Assembly: GCF_000803645.1 (NCBI RefSeq)
Contig: NZ_CP009122.1
Span: 2,456,501-2,520,500, forward strand
DNA: 64,000 bases
Reading direction: 5' to 3'
Origin: Sphingopyxis fribergensis
Lineage (GTDB): Bacteria; Pseudomonadota; Alphaproteobacteria; Sphingomonadales; Sphingomonadaceae
The translations under genes and the position numbers were made by a program. A model generated the notes under the pieces. That model was not told where the DNA came from. It saw only the letters and a program-made list of their open reading frames with translations, and did not search any database. Every line of letters begins with the position of its first letter. Within the stretch, counting starts at the first letter, position 1. Below are positions 36,715 through 45,046 of the stretch, one piece after another.

Positions 36715-39255
36715 CTAGCCGCCCGGCAAACGACTAGCGGACAAAGGTGGATTTTGCGTTGCCGCGGCCCGAGCATGGCCCGCGGTCAGCTCTGCGCGCA
36801 CCCATCCATTGCCTCCGAACCCCAGATAGCAACGGCCAAATCGGCTCATGTCGCCCACGAGGCCCAACCCCGCCGATACATAATCGAAACTGCTGTTGGG
36901 AAACCGGCTGATCAGGACAGGCTCGGTTTCGAACCAGTCGAAGGTGACATACAGGCCCTGGACCTTTCCATGGGTGCCGTAAAAATAGATAGCCGGGCGA
37001 TCCGCACCGGGCGCCGGCATGCCAAAGTCGAACGCGAGCAGCCGATAGGCCGGAAGGCCTTTGATCTTCGCCCCGTCATCCTGAAGCCACATCAATTGAT
37101 CGTATCGGTTCGTGCCTTCGCAATTTGCGTAGAGCAGTTCGCCGCTACGTCCCGGCACATAGGCCAGCCGCGCCTGCCAGAACTGGCTCAAGGTATAATT
37201 TTGCGCGCCCAGCGGTGCCAGCGTACCCTTGATGCGATGCTCCCAATCCCCTTCGCCACCGTTCCGGTTGAGCCAAAGCCCCGCGATGTCGCGTCCAATC
37301 GCGTCATCATTGTTGGGAAGCTTGTAGATGTTGTTCACGAGCGCCGCGAAAACCCCAGGCCGCGTCTTGTCGGCGGCAATGCAGTCGCGATGAACATAAT
37401 AAGCGTTGAGCCAGGAGGCGACCGGCGAATATCCGCCGAACGAGACGGGGTGCCAGTCTTCGGTTCGCAGCCCCCCGGTCTTCGTCCACCACGCACTGCC
37501 GCGGTTGCCTTGTGCGATGATGATATTGTTGCGCGTCGACACCGCGCAATCCCCACCCGGCAGCCAGTTCTGCTGCCCCGGCGGAGGTGGAAATGACTGG
37601 AAGGAGCGCCCCCAATCGCTCGACCATCCATTGCTCCCGTCCTGCTGAAAGAGCCCGACGACGAAGTCGGGGTCGTCGGATGCGTTATCGAGGCTGCGCA
37701 CATGCGCTACCGCGCTCGGATCGGCGATCGTCCCCGGAGGCGGGCTATACGCCCAGCCCTTTTCGGTATCGCCGGAAACCTGCCAGACGCCTTTGTCCAT
37801 CACACCGAGAAGGGCTACCGGATTACCGGCGGCCGAGAGGCCGCATGTCGAAACAAACTCCGAGATACCGGCATTCACGTCGTGGAAGACCACCGGGTCC
37901 GATGTCTTTGCCGGCAGATCGCAGTAATTGACACCGACGCCTTCGCATATCCAGAGCCGTCCCCGGCGGACCGGATCGAACAAGATTTGTGCGGGGAACA
38001 CAGCCTTGCCGCTATCCGAAAGCCATTTGCTCTCGCCGGCTCCGCGGCGCTCGTTGCCGAAATCGATCGACGTTGCCCCGCCGTCGAAACTCTGCCACCA
38101 CTGGCCGGAATTTTCATTCGCCCAGACCAAGTGCATCGGATCGAACGGATCGACCGCAACCTGGTCCGCGTTCAGCGTATCCTTGCCGCGCCGCCATTGT
38201 CCCTCGCGCAATATATGCAGTGCATCGGGAATCTGGGTTGCGCTGGTACGAAATTCGCAGACGTATACGGCGCCGTCCTTTCCTACCACCAGGCACGATG
38301 CGGTGGCCGGTCCGCCGGCAAACAGAAGCTGCCCCGCGATGCCCATCGGCGCATGGTACAGACCGACGCCGAACACATGAACCCATGCACCGCCGTCTGG
38401 GGCCCAGGCGACGAGATATCGTCCTGGTGTGCCGCTGAAATCCTTGCCCGTCCCGGGAAGTTTCAATTCCCGGAACGTCGCGAAGCCGTCGGTCGAGGCA
38501 TAGCAACCATCGCCGTTCGTGCCGACGATGACCTGGGCCGGGTCGCGCGGATGGACATCGATCGATCGGTTGAAACGGCGCGACGGCCCCGTGTCCGACA
38601 GAAAGGCTTTTGGTGGCAGCGGGGTACGGCGGAAGCTCTTGCCAGCATCGATCGAGCGATACAGGAAGGCGTTCCATGCCGTGTAAATAACGCGCGGATC
38701 CGATGGAGCGATACGGGTGCAGTAGGTCCCGTTATTAGCGCCACTTTCGACCTGTGCACGCAGGACCTTGCCATTGTCGGGGCGTGGATCGAAATCGGTG
38801 GGCGCCAGATTGTCCTGTCGCAGGAGGTGGCGCCAGCGCGTTTCTCCTGCCTCGCGGATATAGCCATTAAATACGTCGGTATTGCACACCATGCGCGACC
38901 CGTCGGAGGCGATATCGATCCCTGTGACGAAGCCGCCTCCGAAACCGATGGGCGCCGGGGAGATCTGCCACTCGGCACTGTCTTCAGCCTGCCCCTTCGC
39001 GCTGCTCCCCGAACGCCCGCCGGGTTTCGTTGGCTCACCCACGGCGTAGCGCACTCGGGGGACAATATATCCATGTCGCAATGCGGCCGTGCCGCGCCGG
39101 CCAGGCCTGCGCGCGCGCATCCCCGCCGCGCACAAAATTCCGATCGAAGGCGGCGAAGGCCCCTGTCCGATAAAAGGTGGAAATGAACATGTCGGGCCTC
39201 GCCTCACAATGCGCCTTCGCAAGCGCGCTGCTCGCAGTAGACGCCTACTTAACAT
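36715..39255 (-). CDS. Large secreted-type beta-propeller protein (BNR/GH74-like), exopolysaccharide locus
   Basis: Up to 846 residues. The body shows repeated Asp-box/BNR-like blades (SIDAGKSFRRTPL, ASTDGFATFRELKL, QSFDGGATSIDF, SSDWGRSFQSF, TFDWFETEPV), the style of sialidase, Vps10 and GH74 xyloglucanase propellers. It could trim or bind the polysaccharide, but no catalytic residues can be assigned. The first about 70-100 residues are arginine-rich and look non-coding, so the true start is probably later (ATG about 39120 or GTG about 39042), and no clear signal peptide is seen; a small frameshift near the 5' end is possible. It sits between the XrtV accessory gene and the initiating transferase. 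Confidence 0.7.
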   Translation of the reverse strand: MLSRRLLRAARLRRRIVRRGPTCSFPPFIGQGPSPPSIGILCAAGMRARRPGRRGTAALRHGYIVPRVRYAVGEPTKPGGRSGSSAKGQAEDSAEWQISPAPIGFGGGFVTGIDIASDGSRMVCNTDVFNGYIREAGETRWRHLLRQDNLAPTDFDPRPDNGKVLRAQVESGANNGTYCTRIAPSDPRVIYTAWNAFLYRSIDAGKSFRRTPLPPKAFLSDTGPSRRFNRSIDVHPRDPAQVIVGTNGDGCYASTDGFATFRELKLPGTGKDFSGTPGRYLVAWAPDGGAWVHVFGVGLYHAPMGIAGQLLFAGGPATASCLVVGKDGAVYVCEFRTSATQIPDALHILREGQWRRGKDTLNADQVAVDPFDPMHLVWANENSGQWWQSFDGGATSIDFGNERRGAGESKWLSDSGKAVFPAQILFDPVRRGRLWICEGVGVNYCDLPAKTSDPVVFHDVNAGISEFVSTCGLSAAGNPVALLGVMDKGVWQVSGDTEKGWAYSPPPGTIADPSAVAHVRSLDNASDDPDFVVGLFQQDGSNGWSSDWGRSFQSFPPPPGQQNWLPGGDCAVSTRNNIIIAQGNRGSAWWTKTGGLRTEDWHPVSFGGYSPVASWLNAYYVHRDCIAADKTRPGVFAALVNNIYKLPNNDDAIGRDIAGLWLNRNGGEGDWEHRIKGTLAPLGAQNYTLSQFWQARLAYVPGRSGELLYANCEGTNRYDQLMWLQDDGAKIKGLPAYRLLAFDFGMPAPGADRPAIYFYGTHGKVQGLYVTFDWFETEPVLISRFPNSSFDYVSAGLGLVGDMSRFGRCYLGFGGNGWVRAELTAGHARAAATQNPPLSASRLPGG

Positions 39256-39324
39256 AATGGAAAGGCCGTTGTTAAGTTCCGCAAGAGACGGTTCGCCGAG
39301 GAAATTCCCGCAATGGGATCCCGC

Positions 39325-39573
39325 TCATTTCCGGGCGAAAGGCACAGGCACGTTGAGGACCTTGAAGATATAGGCGACGACCGCGACAAAAATCACCGCG
39401 GCTGGCGCATGATATCCCTCGTTGCCGACATAGTTGACCAAGGCGCAGCCGACTGCCGGCGGCGCATATTGCCACAGATGGTCGCGTGGCTCCTCTTCGG
39501 CCGATCGTTGCAGAAGCAAGGTCGCCAGCCCGGCAAATGTAAAAACGGTAATCCAGTCCCAAACTGTTTCCAC
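39325..39573 (-). CDS. XrtV sorting-system accessory protein (small membrane protein)
   Basis: 82 residues. Starts VETVWDWITVFTFAGLATLLLQRS, continues DHLWQYAPPAVGCALVNYVGNEGYH and ends in a second helix (AAVIFVAVVAYIFKVLNV). The first helix, the Asp-x-Leu-Trp-Gln-Tyr and the GCA-NY-GN block match the small accessory protein I know from XrtV systems. GTG 39573 is preceded by GGAGGGGG with 8 nt spacing, which is better than the longer frame starting at 39684. First gene of the minus-strand operon leading into beta-propeller, initiating transferase, polymerase, flippase and transferases, physically linking exosortase and polymer assembly. Confidence 0.75.
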   Translation of the reverse strand: METVWDWITVFTFAGLATLLLQRSAEEEPRDHLWQYAPPAVGCALVNYVGNEGYHAPAAVIFVAVVAYIFKVLNVPVPFARK

Positions 39574-39813
39574 GTCCGCTCCCCCTCCGCCGCCAGCCGA
39601 ATTGTGCGCGAAATGCGCAGGCCAGATCCAGATAGATGGCGTAGCAGGGACCCTCGCCATCGGATAGACGCGAATTTCTTGCATCGAAACGAGACCATAC
39701 CGTGCGTCAAACCAACTCTATAGGTACAATCCTTGGCATCGCGCGACATCGAGGAGATCGGCAAGCGTGCCAAGTTGAGACTGTTTTAAAGATATGCTGA
39801 TAGCAGGCTGCCC

Positions 39814-40692
39814 ATGAAACCGATCCGCAAAGCCGTCTTCCCCGTCGCTGGCCTCGGCACCCGCTTCCTTCCCGCTACCAAGGCGATCCCCAAGGAAATG
39901 CTGCCCGTCGTCGACCGGCCGCTGATCCAATATGCGATCGACGAAGCGCGCGAGGCGGGGATCGAACAGATGATCTTCGTCACCGGCCGCGGCAAGAGCG
40001 CGATCGAGGATCATTTCGACGTCGCCTTTGAACTCGAAAAGACGATGTCCGAGCGCGGCAAGGACCTGTCGGTTCTGGGACCGACACGGCTAGGGCCGGG
40101 CGCCTGCGCCTATGTCCGGCAACAGGAACCGCTGGGCTTGGGGCACGCGATCTGGTGCGCGCGCGACATTGTCGGCGACGAACCCTTCGCAATCTTCCTG
40201 CCCGACGAATTCATGCACGGATCGCCCGGCTGCATGAAGCAGATGGTCGATGCGTATCACAAGGTCGGCGGCAATCTGATCTCGGTGCTCGAAGTGCCGC
40301 ACGAGCAAGTGTCGAGCTATGGCGTGATCGCACCCGGCGCGCGCGATGGCGCGCTCACCGAAGTGACCGGGCTCGTCGAAAAGCCGCCGGTGGCCGAGGC
40401 GCCGTCGAACCTGATTATTTCGGGCCGTTATATCCTGCAACCCGAAGTGATGCGCGTGCTCGAACGCCAGGAAAAGGGTGCAGGCGGCGAAATCCAGCTG
40501 ACCGACGCGATGGCGACGATGATCGGCACCCAGCCGTTCCACGCCGTCACCTTCGACGGGGCGCGCTACGACTGCGGATCGAAGGCCGGATATATCCAGG
40601 CGAATCTCGCGGTCGCGCTCGAACGGCCCGACATCGCGGACGAGGTCCGCGCCTTCATTCTAGCCAAGCTGAACGGCGACAGCGCCTTCTGA
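39814..40692 (+). CDS. galU: UTP-glucose-1-phosphate uridylyltransferase
   Basis: 292 residues, the normal GalU length. KAVFPVAGLGTRFLPATKAIPKEMLPVVDRPLIQYAIDEA is the nucleotide-binding start, followed by IFVTGRGKSAIEDHFD, LGLGHAIWCA, FLPDEF, LVEKPP, GRYIL and DCGSKAGYIQANL. It makes UDP-glucose from UTP and glucose-1-phosphate in the cytoplasm, feeding both the initiating transferase and, through UDP-glucuronate, the UDP-xylose synthase. Codon use is like the core genome. Single gene, divergent from the accessory/propeller operon. Confidence 0.95.
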   Translation: MKPIRKAVFPVAGLGTRFLPATKAIPKEMLPVVDRPLIQYAIDEAREAGIEQMIFVTGRGKSAIEDHFDVAFELEKTMSERGKDLSVLGPTRLGPGACAYVRQQEPLGLGHAIWCARDIVGDEPFAIFLPDEFMHGSPGCMKQMVDAYHKVGGNLISVLEVPHEQVSSYGVIAPGARDGALTEVTGLVEKPPVAEAPSNLIISGRYILQPEVMRVLERQEKGAGGEIQLTDAMATMIGTQPFHAVTFDGARYDCGSKAGYIQANLAVALERPDIADEVRAFILAKLNGDSAF

Positions 40693-41283
40693 CGGAACCC
40701 TTGGAAGGCGTAGTAAGTCCGCCCGCGGTCCGCGCCTTGCGCGAGCAGAAAAACACACCGGCTGCTTCAGGGACGCGACTCGGACAATGTTACGCCGAGT
40801 CGTGGCGCGCCAATCCATTCTTCCCGCTCCACCCGCGCCGTGTCGTTGTGAAGCGCGGCCGATAAGTTCGGATATTGCTTGCGAGAAATTGCAGGACTCC
40901 ATTGCGGAACGCCATCGCCGTGACGCATGGCCAAGCCTCCGACCAGATGACGGTGAGCGGTCAAAGGTTGATGTCATGTCCGGGATTCTTCGACCACGCA
41001 GGTAGCGATCCCATTAAAAACGCAGCCATTTTCCGAAGGCAGGCCAGGCTCGCGCCAACCCCCAAAATTGGCAACCAGCCATGCTTTGAATGGCGCAAAT
41101 AGCTCCCACCTGCGCGACGCCGCCCGCCGGCCAAATCGGGGCCTTCTTCGACGTGTCAAATCGGGACAAATCCCTGTGAAGGATGATGAATCGATTCGAC
41201 TCAACCCGCCACGCTATGTAAATCATGTGTTATTAATTAAGCAACGGAACGGGGTCGCAACCTTTTCGGGCAAGGAGCGCGAC
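40693..41283. other. Intergenic leader upstream of PEP-CTERM protein 4
   Basis: About 590 bases without a supported gene. The coding frame of the next gene stays open upstream as far as 41068, but the signal peptide clearly begins at ATG 41284. A GTNTC-N5-GGGAC dyad lies at 41153-41167, and an AT-rich stretch (TGTTATTAATTAAG, about 41227-41241) follows it. Confidence 0.45.
41153..41167 (+). promoter_or_regulatory. Putative operator dyad GTGTC-AAATC-GGGAC
   Basis: Ends 116 nt before ATG 41284. It is also flanked like the 5449 copy by AA-CCC on its 3' side. Confidence 0.55.
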
Positions 41284-41919
41284 ATGCGTAAAATCATCAA
41301 ACTCGCTGCGGCCGTCGCACTGATCGGAGCAAGCGCTCCGGCAGCGGCAGCCGTCACCATTTGTCTCGGCGGCGGCTGTGCCGCGCAGCCGGGGTCGAAC
41401 GTTTTGGTCACCCAAGGTGTCCCCGGTCTGAATGTCACCGGAACCCTCAACAACGCGCCCGGGACGGTGAATTTCTCGTCGACCGAACAACTGATCGGCC
41501 TCGCCAACGGCCAAGCGCGTGTCGGTGCGGTCGATGGTGTCCTCAACAACCCGCTCACCTTCTCGTTGACGGGCGGCCTGATCAGCGCACTCGAGTTCAA
41601 CATCGACGCGATTACCAGCGGCAAGGTGTTCTTCACCTTCGCCGGCGGTGACAGCAACGGGCTTGTCACGAGTGCCTATAATCTCGGTCGGAACGGCAGC
41701 AACTTTTACAACGCCTTCAACGGCACCTTCTCGAGTGTCACGATGACGTTCACCGAAGGCGCCACCGTGGCCGATGTCGGACAGTTCCGTCTTAACTCGG
41801 CGCAGACAGTTGCCGCCGTGCCGGAACCTGCCACCTGGGCCCTGATGATGCTGGGCTTTGGCGCGATCGGTTTCTCGGTACGCCGCCGCAAGCCGGGCGT
41901 GCGCGTCCGATTCGCATAA
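41284..41919 (+). CDS. PEP-CTERM sorting-domain protein 4
   Basis: 211 residues. Signal peptide MRKIIKLAAAVALIGASAPAAAA, a Gly/Asn/Thr-rich beta-type body, and the sorting tail VPEPATWALMMLGFGAIGFSVRRRKPG ending VRVRFA. AAGGAGCG-like ribosome-binding sequence lies 9 nt upstream of ATG 41284. The tail is nearly identical to that of the protein at 42704, and the final VRVRFA to that at 9734. It is a probable exosortase V substrate exported by Sec; function of the body unknown. Confidence 0.9.
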   Translation: MRKIIKLAAAVALIGASAPAAAAVTICLGGGCAAQPGSNVLVTQGVPGLNVTGTLNNAPGTVNFSSTEQLIGLANGQARVGAVDGVLNNPLTFSLTGGLISALEFNIDAITSGKVFFTFAGGDSNGLVTSAYNLGRNGSNFYNAFNGTFSSVTMTFTEGATVADVGQFRLNSAQTVAAVPEPATWALMMLGFGAIGFSVRRRKPGVRVRFA

Positions 41920-41928
41920 GGATTTGAA

Positions 41929-41948
41929 CCGCTCGAAAGAGCGGCTTT
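41929..41948 (+). terminator. Weak terminator after PEP-CTERM protein 4
   Basis: Stem CCGCTC / GAGCGG with GAAA loop followed by CTTT. Confidence 0.5.
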
Positions 41949-42647
41949 GGTGGTGAGTGATTACGACGGCCAGTCCGTGCAATGCTCACAAGGTATACCC
42001 CCGCCCCGGCAGTCGCGTTGGTCCACTGACGCAATTGCCGGGGATGCCTTTGTGGATCTTGACGGCGCAACATTTTCGACGCGAAGACTAACTTGCCCCA
42101 GGATTTCGACTCCGGCTTATTCCGCGTCGCCGATGTCCACTCATATCATCGCAGCTTTCGCTCCGCCCTATCGTGCTCCTAGCGTCTCGCGAGCAGATCC
42201 ATCTCCGACACCCAACTGCAACGCCGAACGAAGCGATAAACCCAAGCCGCTCCGCACCATGCGCCGCGCCGCATTCTTCGTCCCTGCAAGGCTCGACATC
42301 GAGCGATCGCTTAGAGCGATGCAATATATTTTGATCGCGCAGGTTAGATGTCGCGGCAAGGAACCGCGTTGATCGACCGGCCCCACACTTACATTGTGCG
42401 CTGACGGCCCTCGACGAAAACCGTCCCGGTCACTCTTGCGGCAGTTATCGCGCGCGAACGGGAAGCATTGTAGCGGCGAGCTGCGAGGCTATGTCCCTGT
42501 TGCGGGTAGGCTGCGCAAGGCGGATGCGGGGCGCGATATTTCCACGAGCCTGGCATCGCAGGCTGGAACGCGCGGTCTAATTTGGATCCCCATTCGAACG
42601 GCGCAATAGCGCGTGGATTTCGCACATCTTCCTTGGAGAGACCGAAA
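41949..42647. other. Intergenic, no gene seen
   Basis: About 700 bases between convergent PEP-CTERM genes 4 and 5. Several short frames on both strands (e.g. 41947-42372 plus, 42389-42625 minus) have no family character, basic composition and no ribosome-binding sites. Confidence 0.4.
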
Positions 42648-42678
42648 CAAAAAAGAGGCGGCCTAAACAGGCCGCCTC
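42648..42678 (-). terminator. Strong rho-independent terminator of PEP-CTERM protein 5
   Basis: Perfect 10-bp stem GAGGCGGCCT / AGGCCGCCTC (42655-42664 and 42669-42678) with loop AAAC; on the minus strand followed by a TTTTTTG tract. It lies 25 nt past the stop codon. Confidence 0.9.
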
Positions 42679-42703
42679 TCTTGTAGCTTGCGTGTCGCGA
42701 AAG

Positions 42704-43351
42704 TCAGGCGAACTGAGGCAGACCCTGATGGCGACGACGGCGCATGCCGAAGCCGATCGCACCGAAGCCAAGCATCATCAATGCCCAGGTCGCCGGTTCG
42801 GGGACAGCATTGATCGTGAAATTATCGGTTTCGAAGGCATTGCCCGTCGAGCTCAAGCGAAGCGAAGTCAACGCGGTAACATCGCCGCCGGTGACATTGA
42901 AGCGGACGACCGGGTTGAGGTTGGGATCGGTCTGGCTGCCATTCGCAGGATTGAAGATCTGCGAACCCGTGAAGCTCGCGATGACTCCGCCACCGGCATT
43001 GAGGAATTCGATCGTATTATAGGCATCCACGGAGCCCCAGATGAAGCTGACATTGAAGATGTCGCCGATCGAGGAGAGATTCATGATGCCGGGCGAGCCA
43101 TCAGCGGGACCGACCGTCCAGTAATTGCCCGAACTGCCGAACGGAGCCGCGCGAATGCCGTCGACCGAAGTGCTCGTTACGAGGCCCCCCGAAACGGGTG
43201 CCGGCGACTGGAAGGTATAGGTTGGCGTCGGGCCGGAATAGGGTGCCGTGCCCGGCGTTACGGTCCCAAGCGTGATAGCGGCGCTAGCGGCGGCCGGCAG
43301 AGCCAGAGCGGCAGCGGAAACCAGCATGAATTTCGTCAAAAAAGTACGCAT
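42704..43351 (-). CDS. PEP-CTERM sorting-domain protein 5
   Basis: About 215 residues. Signal peptide MRTFLTKFMLVSAAALALPAAASA, then a beta-rich body containing GNYWTVGPADGSPGIMNLSS and AYNTIEFLNAGGGVIASFTGSQIF, resembling the 'Npun_F0296-like' exosortase-substrate layout in spirit only. Tail VPEPATWALMMLGFGAIGFGMRRRRH. ATG 43351 was preferred over an upstream ATG at 43366, since it opens directly onto the basic/hydrophobic signal peptide. The dyad at 43463 lies 111 nt upstream, almost the same distance as for proteins 1 and 4. Confidence 0.9.
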   Translation of the reverse strand: MRTFLTKFMLVSAAALALPAAASAAITLGTVTPGTAPYSGPTPTYTFQSPAPVSGGLVTSTSVDGIRAAPFGSSGNYWTVGPADGSPGIMNLSSIGDIFNVSFIWGSVDAYNTIEFLNAGGGVIASFTGSQIFNPANGSQTDPNLNPVVRFNVTGGDVTALTSLRLSSTGNAFETDNFTINAVPEPATWALMMLGFGAIGFGMRRRRHQGLPQFA

Positions 43352-43462
43352 CGTCGGTATCTCCATAGTTGGCGACAGGCCGTGCGACTCGCCCTGTTGA
43401 TGTTATTAGTAAGTAAACATTAACCCGATTCGGAGGAATTGCGAATCAAAATTGCCCTGCCC

Positions 43463-43477
43463 GTCCCAAATCGAGAC
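43463..43477 (-). promoter_or_regulatory. Putative operator dyad GTCTC-GATTT-GGGAC
   Basis: On the minus strand, 111 nt upstream of the PEP-CTERM start at 43351, in the same orientation relative to the gene as the copies at 5449, 11155 and 41153. Confidence 0.55.
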
Positions 43478-44293
43478 TCTTTTTGGGGGGCTGCAAATCG
43501 GATGCACCGGCCCGCAGATTGCGGCGCAAGGATAGCCTGCAACCAATTGTCCCGAAGCGGCATTTCCGAACGCCCTTGCCGAGTTATCTGCAGGAGGGTT
43601 GCTGTCGGCAGGTTGATAGACCGGCAGGCTGCAGCCAAGCATGATGCGGTGCGTTTTAGTGGCGGCTGTGACCCCACGCGATAAATGAGAAAGGCTACTC
43701 TCTTCGCGGAACGGAGCCATTCCACCTTAAAGTCGGCGCTTCCCTGCTGTCCAAAGACGGATCCGTCCACCACTTCTGGGTAACAGACCGGAAGAATGAC
43801 TCTGTTGTTTAGGCGCACCTCGTCATTGGCGCCCAGTCGAAAGTAGGCACGCAAAATGGATGCAATTGGCTCGAGAATTTCGGAAACAGGAATGCTGCTC
43901 CGGGACGGAGGCGGTTTTGCACTACGGCGCGATCTCGGCGGCCGGTGGCGACTTGATCTGCACAGGGTTCCGATTGATCATATCGAGAAGCGCGTCCGGG
44001 TCACCGGAGTCATCGTTGGCGAAGATCTCGTCGACGTCGACGGTATTGCGCCGGATCATGGGCCACAAGGTAGCGCAAAAGAATTGCATCCAGGATTGTA
44101 ACGTTTCGTACCGCCAGCCAACGCCCGGCATGAGAAAGCCAGTCGCGCGGGATTCCGCTCTAGCGAATGGCGCCTGCGCTGCCGACGCTCCTGGTCGGCT
44201 ACCCTGGAGGACAGTCGTCCAGCGAAAGCGCATAGGGGCCTGTACGTCCTCGCTGCAAACAGGTCCTTTACTTCCGTCCGCTATGCGAAGGGC
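43478..44293. other. Intergenic/decayed region
   Basis: About 800 bases with no clear gene. Frames at 43420-43854 (minus), 43856-44101 (plus) and 43922-44233 (minus) overlap each other. The last ends in an acidic stretch (VDVDEIFANDDSGDPDALLDM) that looks protein-like but has no recognised family; it may be a relic. Confidence 0.35.
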
Positions 44294-44500
44294 ATGAAGC
44301 AGCGCAGACAGAATGGCCGAAGACGCGAGGGATTTCCGAGACCCGAAACGTCCGCTGGCGGAGTGATTACCGTCGCAGCGTTGTTCGTAGCTGCGCTGGG
44401 AACACTTTGGACGATTTCGAGTCCTGAACAGCGGGCCGCAGCTCTCAACTTAGCCAGCGGGTTGGCTGCCGCGATGGGGCTGATACGCGACGCCGCATAA
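44294..44500 (+). CDS. Small single-helix membrane protein, hypothetical
   Basis: 68 residues: a very basic start (KQRRQNGRRREG), then a hydrophobic helix (GGVITVAALFVAALGTLWTI) and a second, weaker apolar segment. A GAAGGG ribosome-binding sequence lies just before ATG 44294. No family recognised; it could be a chance frame. Confidence 0.4.
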   Translation: MKQRRQNGRRREGFPRPETSAGGVITVAALFVAALGTLWTISSPEQRAAALNLASGLAAAMGLIRDAA

Positions 44501-44602
44501 AGGCGAGCGATAGTGAAGCTTGCCACGTGGTGGCGGTTCGGCACTGCACCGATTGGTCACGCGTCGGGATGTGCCGGCCCTCGCCAGCGCACCGTGCGCC
44601 GT

Positions 44603-45046
44603 TTAATGCACGGCCCGAGCGTCGCCGGCCTCTACCAATGCCGGCCAGCGCAAGCCCGATGAGCGTAATTCGGCGTCAGCTTCCATAACCTTTTGATCGA
44701 GCTGCCCTAGCCGCGACAGATAGCTGTCGCGCGAAATCGCCTTGATTTCTTCGAGGCGGCGGAGCGCGGTTTCTGCGATGTTGCGAAGACTTTGACCATG
44801 GATGCCGAGCGTTCCGCGATAGACATGAAACTTGCCGGGCTCGATCTGCTGCTCGATATATCTTGCGACCACAGAAATTACGAACTGGGCGGCCGAAACA
44901 TCGTCAATTACCAGCGCGTCGCGGCTGTCATTGCTTCGTTCCACCATCGGCCTCATGGCCTCGCGAACCTTTTCCCACATATGCTCATGCTTGAAAAGTG
45001 CGTCGCACTGCGCGAGTGCCTGAAGCGATAATTCGACTGCATTCAT
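44603..45046 (-). CDS. Hypothetical helical protein
   Basis: 147 residues with ordinary amino-acid composition: helical segments MNAVELSLQALAQCDALFKHEHMWEKVREAM, DVSAAQFVISVVARYIEQQI and ALRRLEEIKAISRDSYLSRLGQLDQKVMEADAEL. I do not recognise a family. ATG 45046 was chosen since GGGGAAG lies 7 nt upstream; the frame continues upstream to 45223 with an unlikely composition. Cytoplasmic, no membrane segments. An isolated gene in a gene-poor stretch. Confidence 0.6.
   Translation of the reverse strand: MNAVELSLQALAQCDALFKHEHMWEKVREAMRPMVERSNDSRDALVIDDVSAAQFVISVVARYIEQQIEPGKFHVYRGTLGIHGQSLRNIAETALRRLEEIKAISRDSYLSRLGQLDQKVMEADAELRSSGLRWPALVEAGDARAVH

Noticed and set aside
43420..43854. Possible minus-strand gene upstream of PEP-CTERM protein 5
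   Set aside because: Its first half looks protein-like, but it would cover the conserved dyad at 43463 and has no family match; left as intergenic.
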